Shown: positions 8,335-16,856 of the stretch, piece by piece
Numbering within the stretch: position 1 is the first letter of the stretch
Layout of the letters: each line of letters begins with the position of its first letter
Assembly: GCF_013912065.1 (NCBI RefSeq)
Contig: NZ_JACESA010000018.1
Coordinates: 1-51,057 of the forward strand
Direction: 5' to 3'
Length of the DNA: 51,057 nucleotides
Source: Brevundimonas sp.
Lineage (GTDB): Bacteria; Pseudomonadota; Alphaproteobacteria; Caulobacterales; Caulobacteraceae
The notes under the pieces: model-generated
What the model was told of the DNA's origin: nothing
The model's input: the letters and a program-made list of their open reading frames with translations, nothing else
The model's database searches: none
Program-made: the position numbers and the translations under genes

Positions 8335-9615
8335 ATGCTCTACACGTTTCATGAACTCGCCTATCAGTCGGCCCTCCCGTTCCGCATCGGAGCCCAGATG
8401 GCGCGGCGCTTCTGGACCTCGCCCTTCAATCCAGCGGCGGATACGGCCGTGGGCCGCACCGCCTATGCCTCGGCCGAACTGTTCGAGAGCGTCACCCGGC
8501 GTTACGGCAAGCCGGACTGGAAGCTGGAGACCTTCGACATCGGCGGCAAGACCGTCCGCACCACCGAACAGGTGATCTGGCAGAGCCCCTGGTGTCGCCT
8601 GGTCCGGTTCGCCCGCAATATCGGCGACCTTAAACGGGCCGGGAAACCGGCTTCCGGTCCCGCCGTCCTGATCGTCGCCCCGCTGTCGGGCCACTACGCC
8701 ACCCTGTTGCGCGGCACGGTCGAGGCCTTTCTTCAGGACCACGACGTCTATGTCACCGACTGGATCAACGCCCGCCAGGTGCCGATGCTGGAGGGCCGGT
8801 TCGACTTCTTCGACTATATCGACCACGTCCGGACCATGCTGGCAGAGGTCGGCGGACGGCCCCACGTCGTCGGCGTCTGCCAGCCCGGCCCGCCCGTTCT
8901 GGCCGCCGGGGCGATCATGGCCGAGGATCAGGATCCGAACCGGCCCCTGTCCATGACCTTCATGGGTTCGCCCATCGACGCGCGCCTGTCCCCGACCGTG
9001 ACCAACCAGCTGGCCGAGGAAAAGCCGTTTACCTGGTTCCGCTCGAACATGATCCATACCGTGCCCCTGCCCTATGCCGGGTTCGGGCGTCGGGTCTATC
9101 CGGGCTTCGTCCAGCTCTACAGCTTCATGTCGATGAACGAGGCGCGCCACCGCGACGCCCACTGGGACTATTTCAACAGCCTGATCGACGGCGACGGCGA
9201 CGGGGTCGACAAGCACGAGGAATTCTACGACGAGTATCTGTCGGTGCTGGACCTGACCGAGGAATTCTACCTCCAGACCATCGATATCGTCTTCCAGCAG
9301 CATCTGCTGGCGCGCGGCCTGCTGGAGCATCGCGGAAACAGGGTGGATCTTTCGAAGATCACGGACATCGGCCTGATGACCGTCGAGGGCGAGAAGGACG
9401 ACATCTCCGGCGTCGGCCAGACCCAGGCGGCGCACGCACTGTGCCCCAATATTCCCGACGATCGTCGGGTGCTTTACGTCCAGCCGGGCGTGGGCCACTA
9501 CGGCGTCTTCAACGGCCGCCGGTTCCGTGACGAGATATATCCCCGTGTCCGCGACTTCATCGCCCAGAACGAGGCCCGCGGTGGCGTATCGCAACGGTCA
9601 GCGGCTGCCGCTTGA
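8335..9615 (+). CDS. phaZ: Intracellular polyhydroxyalkanoate depolymerase
   Basis: Mobilises stored PHA (PHB) granules by hydrolysing the polyester in the cytoplasm. The 426-aa protein has the alpha/beta-hydrolase fold of the PhaZ1 class: Cys nucleophile in VGVCQPGPP (Cys182), acidic residue in EGEKDDISG (Asp355) and His in GVGHYGVFNG (His388). The N-terminus (MLYTFHELAYQSALPFR) is also typical, and length is normal. There is no signal peptide, consistent with intracellular granules. ATG 8335 has two PhaR-like sites just upstream. The end overlaps the following metallopeptidase gene by about 35 bases. Confidence 0.94.
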   Translation: MLYTFHELAYQSALPFRIGAQMARRFWTSPFNPAADTAVGRTAYASAELFESVTRRYGKPDWKLETFDIGGKTVRTTEQVIWQSPWCRLVRFARNIGDLKRAGKPASGPAVLIVAPLSGHYATLLRGTVEAFLQDHDVYVTDWINARQVPMLEGRFDFFDYIDHVRTMLAEVGGRPHVVGVCQPGPPVLAAGAIMAEDQDPNRPLSMTFMGSPIDARLSPTVTNQLAEEKPFTWFRSNMIHTVPLPYAGFGRRVYPGFVQLYSFMSMNEARHRDAHWDYFNSLIDGDGDGVDKHEEFYDEYLSVLDLTEEFYLQTIDIVFQQHLLARGLLEHRGNRVDLSKITDIGLMTVEGEKDDISGVGQTQAAHALCPNIPDDRRVLYVQPGVGHYGVFNGRRFRDEIYPRVRDFIAQNEARGGVSQRSAAAA

Positions 9616-10309
9616 CGCGGAGGGCGCGAACTCCGGTTCCGGCCCCACGCTCCGACTGTCCGTCAATCCCCGCGCCCGGCGTCTGTCGGTGCGGATCGAC
9701 GCCCGCGCGGGCGAGGCCGTGGTCGTCGCCCCGACCGAGCGGGGTCTGACCCAGGCCGTCGCCTTCGCCCGCTCCAAGGGGGTCTGGATCTCCGAACGTC
9801 TGGCGGTGCGCCCCAAGAGCCGGCCGCTGGAGCCGGGCCAGGTCATCTCCCTGCGCGGTCGCCCCGTCCGGTTGGAGGCTGTGCCTGGCGCAGGCGCGGC
9901 CCGACTGGTCGAGGACGGGACCGTGATCCGCTCGGGCGGCGAGGGCGAGGCCTATGCCCGGCGGATCGAGAACCTGCTGAAACGCGAGGCGCGCCAGACC
10001 CTCGCGGACCGCACCGACGTCCATCTGCGCGCCCTGGGTCTGGCGCCGGTCACGATCTCGATCGCCGACACCAAATCGCGATGGGGCTCGTGCAGTCCGC
10101 ACAATCGCACCATCCGCTATTCCTGGCGGGTCATCATGGCCCCGCCGCCAGTCATCGACTATCTGGCCGCCCACGAGGTCGCCCACCTGGTCCACGCCGA
10201 CCACAGCCCGGCCTATTGGTCGGTGGTCGAACGGTTGGTCGGCGACCACAAGCCCTGGCGCAAATGGCTGAAGGATTATGGCGCCGCCCTGCACGCGGTA
10301 GGGCGGTGA
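9581..10309 (+). CDS. YgjP/SprT-type zinc metallopeptidase (DUF45)
   Basis: A 242-aa cytoplasmic protein with the YgjP-like domain: SVRIDARAGEAVVVAP near the N-terminus, SRWGSCSPHNRTIRYSWR, and the zinc motif HEVAH followed by HADHSPAYW. These are metal-dependent peptidase-like proteins of uncertain substrate. The start is probably GTG 9581 (VAYRNGQRLPL), just after GAGG; an earlier ATG at 9527 lies deep inside phaZ. Either way the gene overlaps the phaZ 3' end, which suggests coupling. A composite palindromic repeat follows. Confidence 0.85.
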   Translation: MAYRNGQRLPLDAEGANSGSGPTLRLSVNPRARRLSVRIDARAGEAVVVAPTERGLTQAVAFARSKGVWISERLAVRPKSRPLEPGQVISLRGRPVRLEAVPGAGAARLVEDGTVIRSGGEGEAYARRIENLLKREARQTLADRTDVHLRALGLAPVTISIADTKSRWGSCSPHNRTIRYSWRVIMAPPPVIDYLAAHEVAHLVHADHSPAYWSVVERLVGDHKPWRKWLKDYGAALHAVGR

Positions 10310-10314
10310 ACCGT

Positions 10315-10470
10315 CCCCTCCCCGCTTCGCGGGGAGGGGGACCGCCGCGCCTCTTCGCGCGGGGGTGAAGGGGTTCTTGAAGTCCCACTGACATCGGCGA
10401 TGCGGCGAAGAGCCCCTCCGTCACGACGCGAAGGGCGTCGCGCCACCTCCCCGCAAAGCGGGGAGGTGGC
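10315..10470. repeat. Composite extragenic palindromic repeat, copy A
   Basis: Two modules meet here. Module 2 (about 10315-10377) has the hairpin CTCCCCGC-TTC-GCGGGGAG followed by GGGGACCGCCGCGCCTCTT. Module 1 in reverse (about 10391-10470) has GAGCCCCTCCGTCACG, an inner GACGC/GCGTC stem and GCCACCTCCCCGC with its hairpin. Both modules recur at 15556-15745, and module 1 also at 45374-45452. It fills the space between the convergent ends of the metallopeptidase and penicillin-binding protein genes and may stop transcription there. Confidence 0.8.
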
Positions 10471-10484
10471 GGCGGCGGGCGTGG

Positions 10485-12581
10485 TTAGAAGAACAGAGGG
10501 TCCGAACGTTTCTCGGCCGGCAGGCGGCCGTCGAGCTGCTGCTCGGGCGCGGAGCGGGGCGCCGGCTGGGGTGCGGCGGGACGGGCGGCCGGCTGGGGCG
10601 GGGACGTCGGCTGAACCGTCGCGCCCGGCTGTTCGACATAGGGCTGGCCCAGGCTGGGATCGACCGGCTCGACCAGGGCGCCGCCCTCGCCCAGGCCGGA
10701 CATCAGGTCGCCGATGGGATCAGGCGCAGTCCAGCCTTCGGGCATGGGGGGGCCGTTCGGAATGGCCGGGGCGTTCAGGCGCGGCAGGGCCGCCTCCATG
10801 AAACCCTTCCAGATGGCGGCGGGCGACGAACCGCCGGTCACGCCGCGCATGGCGGTGTTGTCGTCCTTGCCGACCCAGACGGCGGTGACGAAGCCGCCGG
10901 TGTAGCCGACGAACCAGGCGTCCTTGTAATCCGAGGTCGTGCCAGACTTGCCGGCAAGGTCGCGCCCGGCGATGGCCGCGCTACGCCCGGTGCCCGAGGT
11001 CATGACCCCGCGCAGCATCTGGTTCATGTAGTAGAGGGACGGATTGTTGATGGCCTGGCCGCTCTGGCCGCTGGCGCGCTGATAGATGACGCGTCCCTGC
11101 GGCGTGCGGATGCGGCTGACGCCATAGGCCTCGACCCGGCGGCCGCCGTTGGCGAAGGCGTCATAGGCGGTGGCCATCTCCAGAGGCGAGACCTCGACGG
11201 CGCCCAGGGCCATGGCCGGCTCCAGGCCGATCCGGCTCTCGATGCCCAGGCGGCGGGCGGCGCGGGCCACGCTGTCGCGCCCCACCTGGTCGGCGACATA
11301 GGCCGCCACCGTATTGGTCGACTGGGCCACGGCCTGGGCCAGGGTCATGTTGCCGCTGAAGGTGTTGGAATAGTTCTTCGGCGACCAGTTGCCGATGGTG
11401 ATCGGCTGATCGACCACCGGGGTCTGGGGCGTATAGCCAGCCTCGACCGCCGCCAGATAGACGAAGGGCTTGAAGGCAGATCCGGCTTGACGGCGCGCGT
11501 CCACGGCGCGGTTGAACTGGCTGTCGGCGTAGGAGCCGCCGCCGATCATGGCCCGCACCCGGCCGTCGCCGTCCAGGGCGACCAGGGCGGCCTGCTCGAC
11601 CCCCTTGCCCTCGTCCCGGTCCAGGATGCGGCGCACGGAGCGTTCGGCCGCGGTCTGCAGCGTCAGGTCCAGAGTGGTCTCGACGATCATGTCCTCGGTC
11701 GGTTCGCCGACCAGGCCGCGGATCGACTTGTCCAGCCAGTCGATGAAATACTGGGCGTGCTGGGTCGCCAGGGTGCGCGAGACGATGACCGGCTGGGTCA
11801 CGGCCTCCTCGCGTTGGGCGGCGGTGATTACACCGGCCTCTTCCATTTCGTTCAGCACGACGGTGGCGCGGGTCGCGGCCCGCTCGCTTTCGGACACCGG
11901 CGAATAGCGCGACGGCGCCTTCAACAGACCGGCCAGCAGGGCGGCCTCGCCGACGGTCAGGTCCTTGGCCGACTTGTCGAAATACCGCTGCGACGCCGCC
12001 TCGATCCCATAGGCGCCGGCGCCGAAATAGACCCGGTTCAGATAGAGGGCCAGGATCTCCTTCTTGGAGAATTTCATCTCCAGCCAGACCGCCAGCATCA
12101 GCTCCTGCACCTTGCGGCGCATGTTCTGGTCGGGGGTCAGGAACAGATTCTTGGCCAGCTGCTGGGTCAGGGTCGAGCCGCCCTGGACCACCCGGCCCGC
12201 GCGCATATTGGTGGCCACGGCCCGCATCATGCCGATCGGGTCGAAGCCGGGATGGTGATAGAAGCGCCGGTCCTCGATGGCGATGAAGGCCGCCGGCACA
12301 TAGTCGGGCAGGGCGTCCAGGTCGGCGGGCGGCGCCATCTGGGTGCCTCGCGTCGCGATCAGGGCGCCGTTGCGGTCAAGATAGGTGATCGAGGGCTGGC
12401 GATCGATGTCGTACAGGGTCGAGGTGTCGGGCAAACCGCGCGCGAAGACGGCGAAGAAGACGACCAGGAAGATCAGGCCCCAGACGGCCAGCACCGCGCC
12501 CCAGTAGAGCGCCTGTTGCAACCGCGTGCGGGCCGGCTTCGCCCCGCCCTGCTGTCCGCCCCCGAACCCTGGACCCGCCAT
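10485..12581 (-). CDS. Penicillin-binding protein 1A-type transglycosylase/transpeptidase
   Basis: A class A PBP that polymerises and cross-links peptidoglycan at the inner membrane. Of 698 aa, residues 28-50 form the membrane anchor. The GT51 domain shows IEDRRFYHHPGFD, GGSTLTQQLAKNLFL and RKVQELMLAVWLE. The transpeptidase domain has AGSAFKPFVY (SxxK), QSTNTVAAY (SxN) and GKSGTTSDYKDAWF (KTG box variant). The C-terminus is a Pro/Ala/Gln-rich tail of about 90 residues, probably disordered. The length is short of E. coli PBP1a and fits the compact alphaproteobacterial type. Start ATG 12581. Confidence 0.93.
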   Translation of the reverse strand: MAGPGFGGGQQGGAKPARTRLQQALYWGAVLAVWGLIFLVVFFAVFARGLPDTSTLYDIDRQPSITYLDRNGALIATRGTQMAPPADLDALPDYVPAAFIAIEDRRFYHHPGFDPIGMMRAVATNMRAGRVVQGGSTLTQQLAKNLFLTPDQNMRRKVQELMLAVWLEMKFSKKEILALYLNRVYFGAGAYGIEAASQRYFDKSAKDLTVGEAALLAGLLKAPSRYSPVSESERAATRATVVLNEMEEAGVITAAQREEAVTQPVIVSRTLATQHAQYFIDWLDKSIRGLVGEPTEDMIVETTLDLTLQTAAERSVRRILDRDEGKGVEQAALVALDGDGRVRAMIGGGSYADSQFNRAVDARRQAGSAFKPFVYLAAVEAGYTPQTPVVDQPITIGNWSPKNYSNTFSGNMTLAQAVAQSTNTVAAYVADQVGRDSVARAARRLGIESRIGLEPAMALGAVEVSPLEMATAYDAFANGGRRVEAYGVSRIRTPQGRVIYQRASGQSGQAINNPSLYYMNQMLRGVMTSGTGRSAAIAGRDLAGKSGTTSDYKDAWFVGYTGGFVTAVWVGKDDNTAMRGVTGGSSPAAIWKGFMEAALPRLNAPAIPNGPPMPEGWTAPDPIGDLMSGLGEGGALVEPVDPSLGQPYVEQPGATVQPTSPPQPAARPAAPQPAPRSAPEQQLDGRLPAEKRSDPLFF

Positions 12582-12687
12582 CGAATATCCTCAAGAACCG
12601 CGTATCGGCGGAATTAGCCCCACGGATGTGTACCCCGTATGAACCGCCGCCGAAACGGCCCCGCTGGCTTCACGCGACCGTGAGCGG

Positions 12688-13311
12688 TTATTTCGCCGAA
12701 AGAAAGGCGCGGCGGGCCAGCCAGACGCCCGTTTCCGCCCCGTCGGCCTCGACCTCCAGCCCGGCCGCGTCCAGCAGGATGCGATAGGCATCGGGGTCCA
12801 GACTGCCGTGATAGAGGGGTTCGCCTCGCCATTCGCCGATCGTGTCGCCATGGCCCGGCCCGGCGGTGAACATCAACCGGCCGCCCTCGCCGACACGGGC
12901 GGCCAAATTCGGCAGCACGCGCACCTGATCCTCGGGCGTGAGGTGGAACAGGCTATGCCAGGCCAAAACCCCCGCGAACCCGCCGTCCGGCAAGTCCGCG
13001 CGCATATCGCCCGTCGCCCAGTCGCCATTGGGCAGGGTCTTTTTCGCATGGGCGATCAGGGCAGGCGAGGAATCCCGTCCCATGACCTTGAACCCGCGCT
13101 CCAGCAGGGCCGCCCCAATCGGCCAACCGGAACCGCATCCGACGTCCAGAATGGACGCGCCGGCGGGCAGGCCGGCGACAAAGTGGTCCAGCCACCTCGC
13201 CTCGTCCAGCCCGTCGTCTCCTGGATACAGAAGGCGGCCGCGGTCGCGAATCCAGTCCGCCGCCTTGTCTTCATAGAGGCCGACGATCCGCAGGGCGGCC
13301 GGGTGGCTCAT
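12688..13311 (-). CDS. Class I SAM-dependent methyltransferase
   Basis: 207 aa with the SAM-binding motif I ILDVGCGSGWPIGAALLERG, an acidic-type motif II (KVMGRDSSPALIAHAK) and the motif around ATGDMRADLPDGGFAGVLAWHSLFHL. It lacks obvious substrate-recognition features, so the acceptor is unknown; small-molecule methylation is typical of this group. The start ATG overlaps the stop of the upstream alpha/beta hydrolase by four bases (ATGA), so the pair is an operon. Confidence 0.88.
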   Translation of the reverse strand: MSHPAALRIVGLYEDKAADWIRDRGRLLYPGDDGLDEARWLDHFVAGLPAGASILDVGCGSGWPIGAALLERGFKVMGRDSSPALIAHAKKTLPNGDWATGDMRADLPDGGFAGVLAWHSLFHLTPEDQVRVLPNLAARVGEGGRLMFTAGPGHGDTIGEWRGEPLYHGSLDPDAYRILLDAAGLEVEADGAETGVWLARRAFLSAK

Positions 13312-14267
13312 TTCGCCAGAAAGGCGTCCAGGGCGTCGTAGAAGGCCTCGGGCTGGTCGAACATGACGAAGTGGGCGCTGTCGTCGATGCGTTTCAGCTG
13401 GGCGCCCGGCAGGTTGGCGAAACTGGCCTGATAAATGGCGTCGGTGATCTGGGGCGTCATCCGGGGATCGTTGAACTTGACGTACAGGACCTCGGTCGGG
13501 ACCGTGATCTTCGACAGTTCGGGGCGCAGATCGGTCGCGATCAGTTCGCGGAAGGCAGCGGCCGACACCTTCTGGTCGCTGGCGCGCATGTCCGCCAGCG
13601 CCTGTTCGCGGCGGCTCTCGTTATTGACCATGCCGGTGATGGAATCCGTCGCCCGGGCGACATAGGCGTCGCGCGAACTGTTCGCCTGGGCGGCCCAAAT
13701 CTGGTCGGCGACCGGGGTCACGCTGTCGGCCGTCGCGCCGGGCTGGCCGAACATCGCCCCCATGAAGGGGATCATGTCGACGACCATCAGCTTGCCGACG
13801 CTGTCCGGATGGCGCGCGGCCAGCATCATAGCGATGGTCCCGCCCATCGAATGGCCGACCACGACCGGCTTCTCCAGCCCCTGTTCGGCGATATAGCGGG
13901 CGATCTCCTCGGCGACCGGGGCCGCGACCGGGGTCGGGGCGGCGCCGGTCTGGGCGTTGCCCTCGGCCGGAGCGCCGGCGAAACCCTGGACATGGATGCG
14001 GTGGACGCGCCAGCCGGCGCCGTCCTGAGCCGCCAGATGATCGACCGTCCCCTGCCAGACCTCGGGCGAGGAGCTGAGGCCGGGGATCAGGACGATGTCG
14101 CGGCCCTGGCCCTCCACCCGCACATGGATTCGGTCCGAGACGAAGTCGGCATGCTGATGGTCGCCATGCGCATGGCCGTGTTCGGGATGGACGCCATGGC
14201 CGTCCTGGGCATGGGCGGCGGGCGCGGCGACAAACAGGGCGGCGGCGAAGGCGACGGTGCGGATCAT
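13308..14267 (-). CDS. Exported alpha/beta hydrolase with His-rich N-terminal segment
   Basis: 319 aa. The signal peptide MIRTVAFAAALFVAAPAAHAQ has an AHA-Q cleavage site; the mature protein then opens with a His-rich stretch (DGHGVHPEHGHAHGDHQH) that could bind metal. The hydrolase fold follows: oxyanion region LIPGLSSS, nucleophile GHSMGG, and terminal His in DDSAHFVMF. It is likely periplasmic; the substrate is unknown. ATG 14267 is chosen because GGGAAG stands seven bases before it and it starts the signal peptide; an in-frame ATG at 14318 gives a spurious leader. It is first in an operon with the methyltransferase. Confidence 0.87.
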   Translation of the reverse strand: MIRTVAFAAALFVAAPAAHAQDGHGVHPEHGHAHGDHQHADFVSDRIHVRVEGQGRDIVLIPGLSSSPEVWQGTVDHLAAQDGAGWRVHRIHVQGFAGAPAEGNAQTGAAPTPVAAPVAEEIARYIAEQGLEKPVVVGHSMGGTIAMMLAARHPDSVGKLMVVDMIPFMGAMFGQPGATADSVTPVADQIWAAQANSSRDAYVARATDSITGMVNNESRREQALADMRASDQKVSAAAFRELIATDLRPELSKITVPTEVLYVKFNDPRMTPQITDAIYQASFANLPGAQLKRIDDSAHFVMFDQPEAFYDALDAFLAK

Positions 14268-14345
14268 GGCGAAACTTCCCTTTGAGACAGCCTGATCGGC
14301 GTTCTTTGATCCGTTCATAAACCATCCCCCGTTCGCGGGGGAAGA

Positions 14346-14360
14346 CGCCTCTTAGAGGCG
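14346..14360. promoter_or_regulatory. 15-base palindrome in divergent promoter region
   Basis: CGCCTCT-T-AGAGGCG, a perfect palindrome with 7-base arms, lies between the divergent alpha/beta hydrolase (-) and Rieske oxygenase (+) genes, 78 bases before one and 73 before the other. A second inverted repeat CCCCCG/CGGGGG lies just left of it. It could be an operator for an unknown repressor. Confidence 0.3.
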
Positions 14361-14433
14361 CATGGACAAACCGCCCTGCTTCCTCGCGCGCTGGCCTCTA
14401 TGGCTGCCGCTCTCGCGCTGATAAAAAGCGCAA

Positions 14434-15555
14434 ATGACCGCCGCTCCCGTCCAGCCCCCCAAAGCCGAAGCCGCTCCGTCCAAGGCGGGCGCCTCGCCGT
14501 TCGGCAAGGGGTTCGTCGCCGACGCCTGGTATTTCGTCGCCTTGGCCCGCGACGTCGCCCCCGCCGGGCTGAAACGTCATGAGATCATGGGCGAGCCGGT
14601 CCTGGTCGGCCGCACCCGCGCCGGCGCCGTCTATGCGATGCGCGACATCTGCCCCCACCGCGCCGCGCCCCTGTCGGCCGGCAAGCTGGTGGATAAGCCG
14701 GGCGAGGGCGAGACGATCGAATGCCCCTATCACGGCTGGCGGTTCCGGCCCGACGGGGTCTGCGCCGCCATTCCCTCCCTGGTCGAGGATCAGGCGTTCG
14801 AGGCCAGCCGCATCCGCGTCCGGTCCTATCCCGTCCGTGAAAGCCAGGGCATGGTCTTCGTCTGGATGGCCTCGGACGCCCGCAATCCGATGGAGCCGGA
14901 CCACGAACCGCCGGTCTTCCCCGGCGTCGTCGGCGGCGGGGCCAAACTGGTCGAGACGATGGAGTTCGACAGCCATATCGACCACGCCGTCGTCGGCCTA
15001 ATGGACCCGGCCCATGGCCCCTATGTCCACCAGCAATGGTGGTGGCGGTCCGAACATTCGATGCACGAAAAGTCCAAGGCCTTTGTCCCGACCGAGTGCG
15101 GCTGGGCCATGGTCCGCCACGCCCCTTCGTCGAACAGCCGCCTCTACAAGATCCTGGGCGGCGCCCCCGCTACGGAGATTAGTTTCCGCCTGCCCGGCTA
15201 TCGTTGGGAACATATCCAGGTGGGCGAGAAACAAGTCCTGGCCCTGACCTGCCTGACCCCGATCAGCGAGACCAAGACCCGGATCACCCAGATATTCTGG
15301 TCCGACCATTGGGTCTTCGACCTGGCCAAACCCTTCCTGCGCATGGGGGTGGTCGCCTTCCTGAAACAGGACGGCGGCATGGTGAACCTGCAGAACGAGG
15401 GCCTGCGCTATGACCCCGCCCTGATCTGGATCGACGACGCCGACAAACAGGCCAAATGGTATCAGCAGCTGAAACGCGAATGGGCCAAAAGCCGCGCCGA
15501 GGGCCGGGCGTTCGTCAACCCGATCGAACCGACGACCCTGAGGTGGAAGAGCTGA
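14434..15555 (+). CDS. Rieske [2Fe-2S] aromatic-ring-hydroxylating oxygenase, alpha-type subunit
   Basis: 373 aa. The N-terminal Rieske domain binds a 2Fe-2S cluster through CPHRAAPL and CPYHGW; the C-terminal catalytic domain has the mononuclear iron site in the HIDHAVVGLMDPAHGPYVH region (two His and a nearby acid). Such oxygenases receive electrons from a ferredoxin or reductase and hydroxylate or demethylate organic rings. No reductase or small subunit is encoded nearby, so it may use a general ferredoxin. The substrate is unknown. The 5' end is preceded by a palindromic divergent region and the 3' end by a repeat. Confidence 0.9.
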   Translation: MTAAPVQPPKAEAAPSKAGASPFGKGFVADAWYFVALARDVAPAGLKRHEIMGEPVLVGRTRAGAVYAMRDICPHRAAPLSAGKLVDKPGEGETIECPYHGWRFRPDGVCAAIPSLVEDQAFEASRIRVRSYPVRESQGMVFVWMASDARNPMEPDHEPPVFPGVVGGGAKLVETMEFDSHIDHAVVGLMDPAHGPYVHQQWWWRSEHSMHEKSKAFVPTECGWAMVRHAPSSNSRLYKILGGAPATEISFRLPGYRWEHIQVGEKQVLALTCLTPISETKTRITQIFWSDHWVFDLAKPFLRMGVVAFLKQDGGMVNLQNEGLRYDPALIWIDDADKQAKWYQQLKREWAKSRAEGRAFVNPIEPTTLRWKS

Positions 15556-15745
15556 CGTCGGCGACGCGGTTTAGAGCCCCTCCGTCACGGCGCTGAAGAA
15601 GCGCCGCGCCACCTCCCCATGAATGGGGAGGAGACAGACCTCGCCGTCCCACTGTCTCCTCCCCGCTTTGCGGGGAGGGGGACCGCCGCGCCTCTTCGCG
15701 CGGGGGTGGAGGGGCTCTGAACGCCCCACCGCCATCAGCGATGCG
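15556..15745. repeat. Composite extragenic palindromic repeat, copy B
   Basis: Here the two modules occur in the order opposite to copy A: module 1 reversed at about 15556-15632 (GAGCCCCTCCGTCACGG, GCCACCTCCCC) and module 2 forward at about 15655-15745 (CTCCCCGC-TTT-GCGGGGAG, then GGGGACCGCCGCGCCTCTT and GGAGGGGCTCT). They fill the gap between the convergent Rieske oxygenase and PfkB kinase genes. Module 2 is nearly identical to that in copy A. Confidence 0.8.
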
Positions 15746-15746
15746 C

Positions 15747-16763
15747 TTAAAGCTTCAACCCGGCTTCGGTCGCCAGGTCGGACAGTTTCACCATCGGGCG
15801 CGGGCCCCAGTGGGCGATGACTTCGGACGCGGCCAGCGAGCCCAGTTTCCCGGCCTCTTCCAACGACAGACCACGCGCCAGACCCAGCAGGAAGCCGGCC
15901 GCGTACTGGTCGCCGGCGCCGGTGGTGTCGATCACCTTGGCGACCGGATAGGCGGCGACCGTCACGCGCTCGGCGCCCCGGATCACCACCGAACCGTGCT
16001 CGCTGCGCGTCACGGCGGCGATCTCGACGATTTCGGCCAGTTTGGCGGCGGCGGCGTCGAAGTCGTCGGTTTCGAACAGGGCGCCCAGCTCGGCCTCGTT
16101 GGCCAGGACGATGTCGGCCGACTGTTCAATGAACTCCAGCAGCTCGGCGCGCCAGCGGGCGACGACGAAGGTGTCGGACAGGGTGATGGCGACCTTGCGT
16201 CCCGCCTTGTGGGCGGCGGCGGCGGCGCGTTCGAAGGCGGCGCGGGCCGGGGCCGGGTCGAACAGATAGCCTTCCAGATAGACGATGGCGCTCGACGCGA
16301 TCAGGGCTTCGTCGATGTCGTCGGCGAACAACTGGTTGGCGGCGCCCAGGAAGGTCGCCATGGTGCGCGCGCCGTCCGGCAGGACGTTGATCAGGCAGCG
16401 GCCGGTGCCGAAGCCCTTATCGGCCCCGCCGGTCAGGACCGGGGTGTCGAAATGGACGCCGGCGGCGCGGATGTCGTGGCCGAAGACCTCGCCCAGCGTA
16501 TCGTCGGCGATCTTGCCGATATAGGCGGCGCGGCCGCCGAACGAGCCGACGCCGGCCACCGTATTGCCGGCCGATCCGCCCGAGGCTTCCACGCCCGGGG
16601 CCATGGCCTCGTACAGGGCCGCGCTGCGTTCGGCGTCGACCAGCTGCATCGAGTTGGGGGCCAGGTCCTGGGCCGTCAGGAAGGCGGCGTCGCAGGGGCT
16701 GAGCACGTCGACGATGGCGTTGCCGACGGCGCAGACTTCATATTGGGCGGTGTTCTGGGTCAT
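15747..16763 (-). CDS. PfkB-family carbohydrate/adenosine kinase
   Basis: 338 aa of the ribokinase/PfkB family. Signature 1 is GGSAGNTVAGVGSFGGRAAYIGKIADD; signature 2, with the catalytic Asp, is DTTGAGDQYAAGFLLGLARG. Proteins of this length and pattern in alphaproteobacteria are usually called adenosine kinase, but sugar or nucleoside specificity cannot be settled from the sequence. Start ATG 16763, 93 bases from the divergent ATP-grasp gene. Confidence 0.87.
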   Translation of the reverse strand: MTQNTAQYEVCAVGNAIVDVLSPCDAAFLTAQDLAPNSMQLVDAERSAALYEAMAPGVEASGGSAGNTVAGVGSFGGRAAYIGKIADDTLGEVFGHDIRAAGVHFDTPVLTGGADKGFGTGRCLINVLPDGARTMATFLGAANQLFADDIDEALIASSAIVYLEGYLFDPAPARAAFERAAAAAHKAGRKVAITLSDTFVVARWRAELLEFIEQSADIVLANEAELGALFETDDFDAAAAKLAEIVEIAAVTRSEHGSVVIRGAERVTVAAYPVAKVIDTTGAGDQYAAGFLLGLARGLSLEEAGKLGSLAASEVIAHWGPRPMVKLSDLATEAGLKL

Positions 16764-16856
16764 GATCGCGCCTTAGCCGCTCGTCGCCGCCGCGTCACCC
16801 GAAATCCCATAAGGAAGCCCTTATATGTCGCCTCCAGGTGCGATAGGCAGGCGACC

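Noticed and set aside
10315-10470. Short frames reading through the palindromic repeats
   Set aside because: The translated peptides recur only because the repeat DNA recurs, and they have no ribosome sites.
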